Source: Dehalobacter restrictus DSM 9455 (lineage in GTDB: Bacteria; Bacillota; Desulfitobacteriia; Desulfitobacteriales; Syntrophobotulaceae). Taken from it: a DNA stretch of 64,000 bases. Of this stretch, positions 1 to 7,879 are shown in pieces. The position numbers were made by a program, and so were the translations under genes. Positions within the stretch are counted from its first letter, which is position 1. The number at the start of each line of letters is the position of its first letter. The stretch spans positions 1,599,001 to 1,663,000 of the forward strand of contig NZ_CP007033.1 in NCBI RefSeq assembly GCF_000512895.1, written 5' to 3'. The notes below the pieces were generated by a model. It had not been told where the DNA came from. It searched no databases and saw nothing but the letters and a program-made list of their open reading frames with translations.

Positions 1-983
1 GGGATAAATCAATAACCGATACTGGGACATCAGCGGCGACATCAATAGAGACTGAGACTGAAACTAGAACAAAGACTGAAGCTGATTCAGCACTTGCAAC
101 AGAAGAAAATAAATCTCATACCGGGTCTGTCTCCGTTGGTACCGGTAACGAAGATCTTGATGAAATCATTGAAATTGCCGGTTATTCCTATGATGCGCGA
201 CAGGATATTTTTATCTCGAATATGAAGCCCTGGCAAAGGTATATCGGTTACTGCCGGCTTTTTGATGAGGCTGCCGCACCGCTTGGCATGATCATCGACT
301 GTGAACCCATAACCTTTGATTACCTCAACGAAAAGTGGATGGTTGGCCTTTGGAAAGGTCAGTATGATTTGGTCAACGGCGGTGAAATCGGCCTGTATAA
401 GTCAAACGGTCTTGTTTACCAGTCCGTCAACGATAAGGAGCTTCTGGACATGTCGTATACCATCAAGAAGAATGGAAAAAAACTTTTCTCCAGAAAAGCA
501 AAACATTGGTGGCTGACCGGTTTCAAACTCGGAGAATTTGCTGAGCCGAATGAGCTGACGATGGATATCTGCCTCACGTTGAAAGACGTTAATATGAGGA
601 ATGCTTTTCTTGCAGGAATGCGTAAAGCCGGCTACAACGAGCACGAATTAGCCGTAGAGGATAACAGCGTAAGCTTCACGTTCGATATCCCCAAGACGGC
701 CCAGCCCTGGACCCGCACACGATTGACTGATCAGTTGATCCAGCGCAAAAATAAATTCTTATGTGAAAAATATCAGGAAATAACCGGCTCTGAGGGTACC
801 GTCCAGGAACGGCTCAAATTGTTGGAAAAACAAGATCCCGGAATGTACAAGAAAGTGAAAAAAATTGGCAAACGCACCCCTTCCCTGGAAGTCTGGATGG
901 AAGTATTGATGACAGCTCTGATTATTATCCTCTTTTTAAGAGCCAATACAGTCAGATTACAACGTTTAAGCATTGAATCCTAA
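1..983 (+). CDS. DUF4474 domain protein, 5'-truncated by window edge
   Basis: The reading frame is open from the first bases of the window, so the gene starts upstream; the ATG at 222 is internal. The visible N-terminal part is a Thr/Glu/Ser-rich linker (about 45 residues), followed by a domain that aligns along its whole length with the next gene: shared blocks include PWQR.. GYCR, the string MIIDCEP, WKGQYDLV.GGEIG, HWWLTGFKLGEF and NKxLCxKYQEITG. A single hydrophobic segment lies near the C-terminus (ALIIILFL), suggesting membrane anchoring. I recognise the domain as DUF4474, a Clostridia family of unknown function. A hairpin terminator follows at 1017. Function not assigned. Confidence 0.8.
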   Translation, partial: DKSITDTGTSAATSIETETETRTKTEADSALATEENKSHTGSVSVGTGNEDLDEIIEIAGYSYDARQDIFISNMKPWQRYIGYCRLFDEAAAPLGMIIDCEPITFDYLNEKWMVGLWKGQYDLVNGGEIGLYKSNGLVYQSVNDKELLDMSYTIKKNGKKLFSRKAKHWWLTGFKLGEFAEPNELTMDICLTLKDVNMRNAFLAGMRKAGYNEHELAVEDNSVSFTFDIPKTAQPWTRTRLTDQLIQRKNKFLCEKYQEITGSEGTVQERLKLLEKQDPGMYKKVKKIGKRTPSLEVWMEVLMTALIIILFLRANTVRLQRLSIES

Positions 984-1016
984 AAATTTATTCATTTTAA
1001 AAATTTTATTTGTCAC

Positions 1017-1047
1017 GGACAAACCTGTTCCAGAGTTTGTCCTTTTT
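1017..1047 (+). terminator. Rho-independent terminator
   Basis: GGACAAAC (1017-1024) pairs with GTTTGTCC (1035-1042) and is followed by TTTTT. It closes the first DUF4474 gene. Confidence 0.8.
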
Positions 1048-1104
1048 ACATAAAATATTATTGTCAAATATTCTAAAAATTAAATCTGTTAAGGGGCGAA
1101 TCCA

Positions 1105-2076
1105 ATGTTATTTCACAAATCCAACGCTTTCATTCGCTATCCTATTCAAACCGGAATCTCCAATCCTGAAATTATGGAACGTCTTGCGGTTCCCGCTCAA
1201 GGTACCGGTGACCCCGATTTGGATCAGGTGATTGAAAATGCCGGTTATCGGTATGATCCAGGACAGGATATTTTTTACGCGACTTTAAATCCATGGCAAA
1301 GAAATGCCGGGTATTGCCGAATTTATGATGAGGTATCAGCCCCGACGGGTATGATTATTGATTGTGAACCGGTTTATTTTGAATATGACGGCAAGAAATG
1401 GATGATTGGCTTCTGGAAAGGTCAGTACGATCTGGTAACCGGCGGAGAAATCGGGATTTATACCGGAGCATTTCATTTTACGCTTCCGGGAATTTTTAGC
1501 GGAATGTTTTATAAATCTGCTGACAACGATGAATTGCTGCCGATGTCCTTTGTGTTAAGGAAGAATGGAAGCGTGCTCTTTACCCGATCAGAAAAACACT
1601 GGTGGCTTACAGGTTTTAAATTAGGCGAATTTTCTGATCCTTCGGAATTAACGATGGATATTGATCTTGCTTTTCCGAATACAGCAATGCGGGACGCTTT
1701 TCTAAACGGTTTAAGAGATGCCGGATACAATGACCAGGAATTTTATTTTTCCGGAAATAACGTATCTTTCACTTTTGCTAAGCCGCATACCGTCCAGCCA
1801 AGAACGCGAAAACCCAGTACAGACCGGCTCATTCAGGCTAAAAACAAATTGTTATGTGACAAATATCAGGAAATCACGGGTCCTTACAGAACAATGCAAG
1901 ATAAAATGAAAGCGATTGAGAGCCTAGCCCCGCAGTTATATCAAACCGTCTTAAGACTCGGAAAGAGCAAGGAATTTTATGAATTGTGGATGAAGGTTCT
2001 GATCCTGGGCTTAGTTGGTCTTTTTGGTTACAGAAGAAGCAGAGAACTTTTCGAACATCAAAGAATCAGTGAATAG
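1105..2076 (+). CDS. DUF4474 domain protein, paralog of the preceding gene
   Basis: 323 residues. The start ATG is preceded by AAGGGG at good spacing. Residues about 33-290 match the upstream gene block for block (GYCR.YDE, MIIDCEP, WKGQYDLV, GGEIGIY, HWWLTGFKLGEF), with an extra segment of about 10 residues after GGEIGIY. A hydrophobic stretch (VLILGLVGLFGY) near the C-terminus is followed by basic residues, as in the paralog. It lacks the Thr/Glu-rich linker. The two genes are a tandem duplication with separate terminators, so they may be expressed separately. The domain is of unknown function; a membrane-attached role is inferred only from the hydrophobic tail. Confidence 0.85.
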   Translation: MLFHKSNAFIRYPIQTGISNPEIMERLAVPAQGTGDPDLDQVIENAGYRYDPGQDIFYATLNPWQRNAGYCRIYDEVSAPTGMIIDCEPVYFEYDGKKWMIGFWKGQYDLVTGGEIGIYTGAFHFTLPGIFSGMFYKSADNDELLPMSFVLRKNGSVLFTRSEKHWWLTGFKLGEFSDPSELTMDIDLAFPNTAMRDAFLNGLRDAGYNDQEFYFSGNNVSFTFAKPHTVQPRTRKPSTDRLIQAKNKLLCDKYQEITGPYRTMQDKMKAIESLAPQLYQTVLRLGKSKEFYELWMKVLILGLVGLFGYRRSRELFEHQRISE

Positions 2077-2087
2077 CAGCAATTTTC

Positions 2088-2110
2088 GGGACAAAAGGTC
2101 CTTTTTTTTG
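2088..2110 (+). terminator. Rho-independent terminator
   Basis: GGAC (2089-2092) pairs with GTCC (2098-2101), followed by eight T. It lies just after the second DUF4474 gene. Confidence 0.75.
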
Positions 2111-2157
2111 CCTATTTTTTACGATCCCCTCCCAAACCTACCTCTTTGTTCTCTTCG

Positions 2158-3273
2158 TTATTTAGGAATAAACAGTTTGTTTTGATGACAGCATTCAAAG
2201 AATCTTTTTTTATACCACTTGACCGCCTGATAAAAATGGTACCAGTCGGATTCTGCAAAATGATCAGCAAGAATCACATTGTCTACTCTCCTGTTGTTAA
2301 AGGTTTGGGGATTAAAATTTTGAAACGCTTTTCTCAACCATTCACTCTCCTGATAGACAATGCCAGACCATTCATTTTTCTGAAACATCCCGTATTTAAG
2401 CATGAAGGCAATCCAGCTTTCTTCCCTGTTTCTATCCGAATCTTTATTAATCAGCTGGCTCATAAGTTTAGGGGTATCATCGAATTGATAATTTGAATCC
2501 CGGAATTCAGGATGTTTTTTTAAATAAATCTCAAGGTACCCTTTTATTTTGGCCAAAGCTCGCTGATACCTTTCTTTATTGTCAATCTCCACAACGGTGT
2601 ATCTGCCCTCGAAGGTATCGCTGCTGTCATACCGATAGGACCAAACAAGGTAAGGCAGATCAGGAAAGGTCAACGCCTGCCCGTGGCCATAAGCGGGCAC
2701 AATACGGTCAAACATTTCGTCATATTTTTCTCCGCATAACTGTTTAAACAAATACAAAATCAGATCAGGTATTCCTAAGTAGACTTCATTGCGCGCTCCG
2801 CAATGATTAATATCATTCACTTTGCTGAGCATGCCGCTGAAACCCTGATGTGAAAAAGTATCGGCATAAGCATGCAGAACAATCCCAAATTTAATCAGAT
2901 TATTGTCGTCCAGGGCCTCATTTAAAAGCACCAGGGCCACTGGCGACTCCTCTTTACAGCGGAGTTTCTTAGTGAAGTTTTCTCCTTTGCAGCCAGGAAC
3001 AAAATGGAAGGCACAGGTATTGTTGATCATTGCCTCGTAATTAAACGTTTTTATTTTAAAATAGGAATGACAGGTTGCCATATTTAAAAAAACGGCACGG
3101 TTATCAGAGCGGTCAACACTGACTTCCGGTGCCGGATTTTGGATCGTCATCAGATTAATTCTGGCATCATCCACATACTGCGAAGCATAGGCAATTTTTC
3201 TGGAGCTTTCCTTGTTGAACCCACATGACCTGCAAAATGCCAAAAGCGCATAATAATGAATATCTCTTTTCAA
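2158..3273 (-). CDS. DUF6765 family protein, possible metal-dependent hydrolase-like fold
   Basis: The start is TTG at 3273, preceded by a strong AAAGGAGG nine bases upstream; the longer frame back to 3345 has no comparable site. The protein (371 residues) begins KRDIHYYALLAF.. and contains HAYADTFSHQGFSG, the His/Asp-rich signature I associate with DUF6765, whose arrangement recalls zinc-dependent phospholipase C/S1-P1-type helical proteins. Further conserved-looking His occur in the early part (CHSYF, FHFVPG). No signal peptide or membrane segment is evident. It lies 91 bases downstream of the MerR gene on the same strand and could be co-transcribed. Enzymatic activity is not established. 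Confidence 0.7.
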   Translation of the reverse strand: MKRDIHYYALLAFCRSCGFNKESSRKIAYASQYVDDARINLMTIQNPAPEVSVDRSDNRAVFLNMATCHSYFKIKTFNYEAMINNTCAFHFVPGCKGENFTKKLRCKEESPVALVLLNEALDDNNLIKFGIVLHAYADTFSHQGFSGMLSKVNDINHCGARNEVYLGIPDLILYLFKQLCGEKYDEMFDRIVPAYGHGQALTFPDLPYLVWSYRYDSSDTFEGRYTVVEIDNKERYQRALAKIKGYLEIYLKKHPEFRDSNYQFDDTPKLMSQLINKDSDRNREESWIAFMLKYGMFQKNEWSGIVYQESEWLRKAFQNFNPQTFNNRRVDNVILADHFAESDWYHFYQAVKWYKKRFFECCHQNKLFIPK

Positions 3274-3364
3274 TAGAAGGCTCCTCCTTTGCCATGTCCA
3301 TCTTGATCTTATACAAACCTTCAAGATAATATATGGAAATGGCAAAACGGAAGTGAACCTTTTT

Positions 3365-4129
3365 CTATTCGTTCATCCCGGTATAAATAAGAATCGCATC
3401 CCGTAAAAAGGCTGCTGTCCCAGGATGCTTCTTATCATAGTAGGCTGTAAACCTCGGGTCATCAGCATACATCTGTCCCAGACCGGCATGTGCTTCTTTG
3501 CTGTATTCCTTCCAAAAATAGCTCAGCCAGTTACGGTGCAGCTCTGCGGTTTCCTGAGCAAGTCCGGAGGCAGGATCACCTGTTTGGAAAGCTGCTTCAA
3601 GCTTTTCCGTAATCATGGCAGAAAGCCTAGTCATTTCTTCATACTCCTCAGGTTTCATGCCCTGAAATTTTTGATTGGACTGATCGACAACATCGTCTCC
3701 ATATTTTTGGCGGATTTCCTCGCCATAAGTTGTTTCATTTTCTTGAATCATTTTTTTCTTGAGTCCTTCAAATTTTTCTTGGTCAGACATGGTCAGTCTC
3801 CCTTCATAAGACGCAATCGTTTTCTCAATATTCACGATAAGGCTTTCAAGCTGCGCTTTTTTTTCCAGCAGCTGTGAACGGTGCTCTCGGAAAGCTTTTA
3901 GTTCATTAAAAGACGGTGAATTGATCACTTCCTTAATTGTTTCCAGCCCCATACCCAGTTCACGATAAAGCAAGATCTGCTGCAGCCTGTTTACTTCCGC
4001 CTGTCCGTATAGGCGATAGCCTGAAGAATTAATCCTGGCCGGCTTTAGAAGCCCCATCTGATCATAATACCTTATTGTTCTGGGACTGATGCCTGCCAAC
4101 CGGCTAAGTTTCTGTACAGAATATTCCAC
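3365..4129 (-). CDS. MerR family regulator with TipAS-like effector domain
   Basis: 254 residues from GTG at 4129, which has GAGGTGA six bases upstream; the ATG at 4156 has no good site and would lie inside the promoter region. Residues about 3-72 are a MerR winged helix (VQKLSRLAGISPRTIRYYDQ, GLLKPARI, YRLY), followed by a coiled-coil dimerisation helix (LLEKKAQLESLIVNIEKTI) and a C-terminal domain of about 130 residues with the TipAS layout (LSAMITEKLEAAF.., WLSYFW, MYADDPRFTAYYDKKHPG). TipA-type regulators bind small molecules, often thiopeptides, through this domain and activate their own promoter by untwisting a long spacer. The promoter immediately upstream has that architecture. Confidence 0.9.
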   Translation of the reverse strand: MEYSVQKLSRLAGISPRTIRYYDQMGLLKPARINSSGYRLYGQAEVNRLQQILLYRELGMGLETIKEVINSPSFNELKAFREHRSQLLEKKAQLESLIVNIEKTIASYEGRLTMSDQEKFEGLKKKMIQENETTYGEEIRQKYGDDVVDQSNQKFQGMKPEEYEEMTRLSAMITEKLEAAFQTGDPASGLAQETAELHRNWLSYFWKEYSKEAHAGLGQMYADDPRFTAYYDKKHPGTAAFLRDAILIYTGMNE

Positions 4130-4147
4130 ACCACTCACCTCAAAACT

Positions 4148-4178
4148 AGGATACACCTTGACGTCGCGTCAATGTCAA
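4148..4178 (-). promoter_or_regulatory. MerR-type promoter with 19-bp spacer and operator palindrome
   Basis: On the minus strand TTGACA (4178-4173) and TATCCT (4153-4148) are separated by 19 bp. A perfect palindrome TTGACG-CGA-CGTCAA (4158-4172) lies within the spacer. An elongated spacer holding a dyad is characteristic of MerR-family autoregulated promoters, so this is the predicted operator of the adjacent MerR gene. Confidence 0.8.
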
Positions 4179-4282
4179 GAAAAATATTTCCGATACTTTG
4201 GGACAAAATAAGATATAATATTACAATTATAGGCTATTTATGGTAATATTATGAAAGTGGAGAATGATAAGGAGGGATTTAT

Positions 4283-4768
4283 ATGACATCGCAAGACAAT
4301 ATGAAAGAATCTTTTGCTGGCGAATCTCAGGCTAACCGAAAATATACCGCTTTCGCTCAGAAAGCTGAAGAAGAAGGATATAACGGCGCTGCCAAGCTAT
4401 TTCGGGCAGCAGCTGAAGCTGAAGCCCTGCATGCGTTAAGCCAGATGAAAGTGCTGGGTATGCTGAAATCAACAGAAGAAAATCTCAAAGCTGGGATCGA
4501 TGGTGAAACTTTTGAGTTTACGAAAATGTATCCGCGTTTTCTGGAGAAAGCAAAAGATGAAGGCGATTCTGAAGCACAAAGAGTTTTTCACTTAGCTAAC
4601 GAGGCTGAGAAATCGCATGCCGCCTTATACAAAGACGCACTTAAAGATTTAACGGCAGACAATGACTATTATTACTGCCAGGTATGCGGCTATATCCATA
4701 AAAACGAAGCACCGGAAAAATGCCCCGTTTGTGGTGCACCCTCTTCAAAATTCAAGAATGTGCAATAA
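4283..4768 (+). CDS. rbr: Rubrerythrin
   Basis: 161 residues, start preceded by AAGGAGGG. An N-terminal ferritin-like four-helix domain supplies carboxylate/His ligands for the di-iron site (ESQANRKY, EAEALHAL, ANEAEKSHAALY), followed by a C-terminal rubredoxin-like domain with CQVCGY and CPVCGAP. Rubrerythrin reduces hydrogen peroxide in the cytoplasm of anaerobes using electrons passed through the rubredoxin centre. It is monocistronic, divergent from the MerR gene, and closed by a terminator at 4794. I looked for a PerR box upstream and found only an A/T-rich imperfect dyad with the wrong spacing. Confidence 0.95.
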   Translation: MTSQDNMKESFAGESQANRKYTAFAQKAEEEGYNGAAKLFRAAAEAEALHALSQMKVLGMLKSTEENLKAGIDGETFEFTKMYPRFLEKAKDEGDSEAQRVFHLANEAEKSHAALYKDALKDLTADNDYYYCQVCGYIHKNEAPEKCPVCGAPSSKFKNVQ

Positions 4769-4793
4769 AAAGCCCAATCAAGAGCACTGCTAC

Positions 4794-4828
4794 AACGCTG
4801 CGACAATTTTGCCGGCAGCGTTTTTATT
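4794..4828 (+). terminator. Rho-independent terminator of rubrerythrin gene
   Basis: AACGCTGC (4794-4801) pairs with GCAGCGTT (4815-4822), followed by a T-rich stretch. Confidence 0.8.
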
Positions 4829-4854
4829 GTTTAATAGTAAACTCTGGGTTTACA

Positions 4855-4951
4855 TCATGTAGCCTAACTGCTCTTCGGCTATTGCGCCATCCATGGCGCA
4901 AATAGCCGCGCTCCGCATCGTGCTCCGCTTGGCCGCAGATAGACTACATGA
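4855..4951 (-). repeat. Structured repeat copy A
   Basis: Inner hairpin: CGGCTATTGCGCCAT (4876-4890) pairs with ATGGCGCAAATAGCCG (4893-4908) with one bulge. Outer arms 4855-4871 and 4935-4951 are complementary at 15 of 17 positions. Between them lie two GCTCCGC repeats (4910, 4922). The 41-base core from about 4874 is identical to copy B near 21753, but the outer arms are unrelated in sequence. Read on the minus strand the order (AGCGGAGC, GCGGAGCGCGGC, GGA-apex hairpin, GCCGAA) matches copy D, so the minus strand is taken as the sense orientation. Confidence 0.75.
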
Positions 4952-5073
4952 CGTTATATTTCGGGTCCATTAAGCCATTATATAAAGGTCTCTCGTCGCT
5001 TATTTGCTGTTCTGAATGCTTTAAAATGGAATTAATGTTTATTATATCAATGCCAGACACTTCATACTGCTGA

Positions 5074-5282
5074 ATTCTTCAAATATTGTAGCCTTACACA
5101 GATATGGAGTCGAGCGTTAAGTGTCAGTGGCGTTAAGCGAGCAAAAACCGCAGCGTCAAGACATGCCAACGGTGAACATTCTAAAAAGCCCAGAGGTTTT
5201 GGCATGTTAGCGAGGATTTGTGCGAGTAGCCACGAAAACGTGCGAGCGGAATATCTGTGTAAGGCTGCAATTACTCAAGAAT
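5074..5282 (+). repeat. Structured repeat copy C, long imperfect inverted repeat
   Basis: Arms 5074-5105 and 5251-5282 are complementary over about 32 bases with a perfect 17-base block (GCCTTACACAGATAT and flanks). Nested inside are GTGGC/GCCAC (about 5127 and 5228) and CATGCCAA/TTGGCATG (about 5162 and 5198). The inner text AGCGTTAAG..GGCGTTAAGCGAGC resembles copy D (AGCGAAGC..GGCGTAGCGCGGC). Most of the non-coding stretch 4829-5336 is taken up by copies A and C; I see no gene in the rest. Confidence 0.65.
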
Positions 5283-5336
5283 ATAAAAAGAAGCAACTCA
5301 AAATATTAATTCTATATTTGCGGCTTGTGTTTAGCC

Positions 5337-7277
5337 CTATCCTTGCTTATTGACTGGTTTTCTTCGATAGAAGCACAGGAAGATCAAGCCAATCAGAGAA
5401 GAAATCGTAACTGTCAGATACACCTGCTTAAATCCGCTGTTTAAGGTTTTTTGGAATTCTGATTCAATGACCGTGCTTCTCTGATCAATCTCCGCGAGAT
5501 AATTTTGTTTGGCTGTGTCAAAAGCTCCCGGGACGGCATCTTTTAAGACCGTCATTTTTTCTATCGTATCCCGGAAGGATACGCTTGACTGGGGCATCGA
5601 TTCCACAACCGTAAGCTCATCAATTCCGTTTTGAATCCCGGTTTGAATATTCGAAATCATATCCGGAGCCATGCCAGCAAAGAAGCTCCCTGCAATCAAT
5701 TTGCTGTTCTCCGTGATGGTCGTAACGTCAGAAGATTTTATTTTGTCCATCAGCTCGTCAGGAATTTGATAGTCACTGCTGCTGTTCATATTGATTTCAA
5801 TCTTTTCCAGATAGGAAAAGTTGGGCATATCGACGGTTGCCAGAACATTTTTCATCATTGGATTGCTTTTCATCTCATTGATTTCTGTTGTAAGTTCCTG
5901 TGCATACGGCAGTTTCGGCATGGAGACTTCTTTGGGCAGCAGGTTCATCACATTATTCTGAACCGCCACTCCGGCATGCGCCAGAAAACCAACCATGACT
6001 GCCGGCGCAATCGCCGTTCCGATCGATCGAACAAGAGACAAGGCGGCGAGTGCCGAATTGGACTCTTCATCTTTGGCATTTTCCAGCATCATATAATTTA
6101 ATGGTGTGCCCATCGTAAAGCCCATACCAAGACCCATGAGAACCAGACTGATGTTTACCATCAGCATACTGGGCTGGTCAGCTGCGACAAAGATCAGAAA
6201 CAGCGAACCAAGCAAAGATATCAGAAAACCTAGACCTAGAATCATTTTAGGTCCGTATTTATCGATCAGCTTTCCGGATAAAGGAGCGCCAACCCCTGCA
6301 AACAAACCGAGAATGATAACAAAATAGCCGCCGCTCCCGGAAGCAATTTTCAGTGAGTTTTCGGCAAACTGCGGTACAAAAATCATCCCCATTAACACAA
6401 TTCCGGTAATAAAGGCAATGATAAAGGTGATCATGATCCTCGAGTTTGTAAAATACGATAAATTCATCACCGGATCCTCTGCTTTTTTCTCAGCCAGGAT
6501 AAAGAAAGGAATAAGAATCCCAAACAGAGTCAGGAAAGGATAAACACTCGTACTGATTAAAGTTGACTTGAAATCAAAGAAGTCAATATTTTTAAGTCCA
6601 TACATTAAAGCGAGAATCATCACGGTCAGAATTAGGATTCCACCGATATCAATCTTTTTGACATTGTCATTTCTGTTGTTTGGCAGACAGAGAAAGCCGG
6701 CGATCAGGATAAACAGCGTGATCGGCAGATTCACATAAAAAATAAACTGCCAGTTGCTCTTGCCGAAAATATCCAGAATTGCACTGCCTGCCGAAGCACC
6801 GAAAATATTGGCAATCCCGTATACTCCCCCAACCAGTCCCAGGGCCATCCCCCGTTTTTCCGGAGGAAAAGTCGTGCCAAATTCAGCAGTCGCAACCGGA
6901 AGGATTCCGCCTCCACCAAGCGCCTGGACAATTCTGGCTGCGAGCAGGACCGTAAAGCTGTTAAACTCCTGGGCTAAACCACAGAATAAAGAACCCAGAC
7001 CAAAGAGAAAGATACTGGCAAGATAAATGTACTTGCGTCCGAACATATCAGCAAGTTTACCCATGATCGGAATACTGGCCGCATAAGCCAGTGTATAAAT
7101 CGTAATCATCCAGATCCCGGTTTTTTCATCGACCAGCAAATTATTTTGAATAACTGTTCTGGCTGGTGTGACAATTCCCGTGTCAATCGCACCCATAAAA
7201 ATACCGAGCAGATATAGAATCATAACGAGAACAAAGCTCTTTTTCGTATTTGATTTGTTCAACTTGCTTAACTCCAA
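5337..7277 (-). CDS. MFS drug efflux transporter (DHA2-like) with large C-terminal extracytoplasmic loop
   Basis: 646 residues, polytopic. The N-terminal half carries MFS landmarks: ..GAIDTGIVTPARTVIQ in TM1 and GKLADMFGRK (motif A) around residue 75. The family exports drugs or other small amphiphiles using the proton gradient. Unusually, a largely hydrophilic segment of about 190 residues (roughly 425-615) precedes the final hydrophobic helix (VYLTVTISSLIGLIFLCFY), so it probably forms a large outside loop; standard DHA2 proteins are nearer 500 residues. It lies 20 bases downstream of the MarR gene, is very probably co-transcribed with it and repressed by it. Substrate unknown. Confidence 0.85.
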   Translation of the reverse strand: MELSKLNKSNTKKSFVLVMILYLLGIFMGAIDTGIVTPARTVIQNNLLVDEKTGIWMITIYTLAYAASIPIMGKLADMFGRKYIYLASIFLFGLGSLFCGLAQEFNSFTVLLAARIVQALGGGGILPVATAEFGTTFPPEKRGMALGLVGGVYGIANIFGASAGSAILDIFGKSNWQFIFYVNLPITLFILIAGFLCLPNNRNDNVKKIDIGGILILTVMILALMYGLKNIDFFDFKSTLISTSVYPFLTLFGILIPFFILAEKKAEDPVMNLSYFTNSRIMITFIIAFITGIVLMGMIFVPQFAENSLKIASGSGGYFVIILGLFAGVGAPLSGKLIDKYGPKMILGLGFLISLLGSLFLIFVAADQPSMLMVNISLVLMGLGMGFTMGTPLNYMMLENAKDEESNSALAALSLVRSIGTAIAPAVMVGFLAHAGVAVQNNVMNLLPKEVSMPKLPYAQELTTEINEMKSNPMMKNVLATVDMPNFSYLEKIEINMNSSSDYQIPDELMDKIKSSDVTTITENSKLIAGSFFAGMAPDMISNIQTGIQNGIDELTVVESMPQSSVSFRDTIEKMTVLKDAVPGAFDTAKQNYLAEIDQRSTVIESEFQKTLNSGFKQVYLTVTISSLIGLIFLCFYRRKPVNKQG

Positions 7278-7297
7278 TCTTTAGATTTTTGATTGGT

Positions 7298-7729
7298 CTA
7301 AATCTTTTCGTATTTGCTGATGGCTTTCATGCTGTTGGCAGCAATGACCGACGTAATCCTTTCGAGGTGGGCAATGTCTTCCTGGATAAGTCCTTCATAG
7401 ATGGCTGTATGCCAGTCAGTCAGGATTTCCTGCATGTTGTCCATTATTTCCACTCCCTTTGGTGTCAAGGAGATCATTTTCTCGCGGTGGTCCTCAGGGT
7501 TGATCATTCGATTCACATACCCTTTTTCTTCAAGTTTGCTTAAACTTTTGGCAACCGCTCCCTTGTCAATGACAAAAAAAGCCGCAATCATATCCTGATT
7601 TACTGGATCGTTTTTAGACAAAAACATGAGAATCTCTTGTTCGGAATGACCCAAATTATATTTTGTTAACCTTCTCATGGAATAAATGCGGCTAAACCGA
7701 AAAATAACCGATAGGTCTTTCATCAACAT
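7298..7729 (-). CDS. MarR family transcriptional regulator
   Basis: 143 residues from ATG at 7729, which has GGAAGGAG eight bases upstream; the longer frame to 7780 would run through the operator. It shows the MarR winged helix: NLGHSEQEILMFLSKNDPVNQDMIAAFF, DKGAVAKSLSKLEEKGYVNR (recognition helix) and the wing DHREKMISLTPKG. MarR proteins are dimeric repressors of efflux pumps released by small ligands. First gene of a two-gene unit with the MFS pump. Confidence 0.9.
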   Translation of the reverse strand: MLMKDLSVIFRFSRIYSMRRLTKYNLGHSEQEILMFLSKNDPVNQDMIAAFFVIDKGAVAKSLSKLEEKGYVNRMINPEDHREKMISLTPKGVEIMDNMQEILTDWHTAIYEGLIQEDIAHLERITSVIAANSMKAISKYEKI

Positions 7730-7749
7730 TACAATCACTCCTTCCAAAA

Positions 7750-7783
7750 TAGTTGACCTAGACAACTGTTGTCCTGGCAACTA
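7750..7783 (-). promoter_or_regulatory. Probable MarR operator
   Basis: A perfect 13-base dyad GACAAC-T-GTTGTC (7761-7773) is flanked symmetrically by AGTTG (7751) and CAACT (7778-7782), giving a nested palindrome just upstream of the marR start. Size and position fit an autoregulatory MarR site. Confidence 0.65.
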
Positions 7784-7879
7784 TCCTATTTGATTTTTGG
7801 ATGTTTGTCAACAGAAATATCTATACACAAATCTTTGTTACAAAAGACGTTGACAAAAAACTGGAGAATAACCCAAAAT

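Noticed and set aside
4215-4240. Possible PerR box upstream of rubrerythrin (TATAAT..ATTATA)
   Set aside because: The half-sites are six bases apart instead of one, so the spacing does not fit the PerR consensus.
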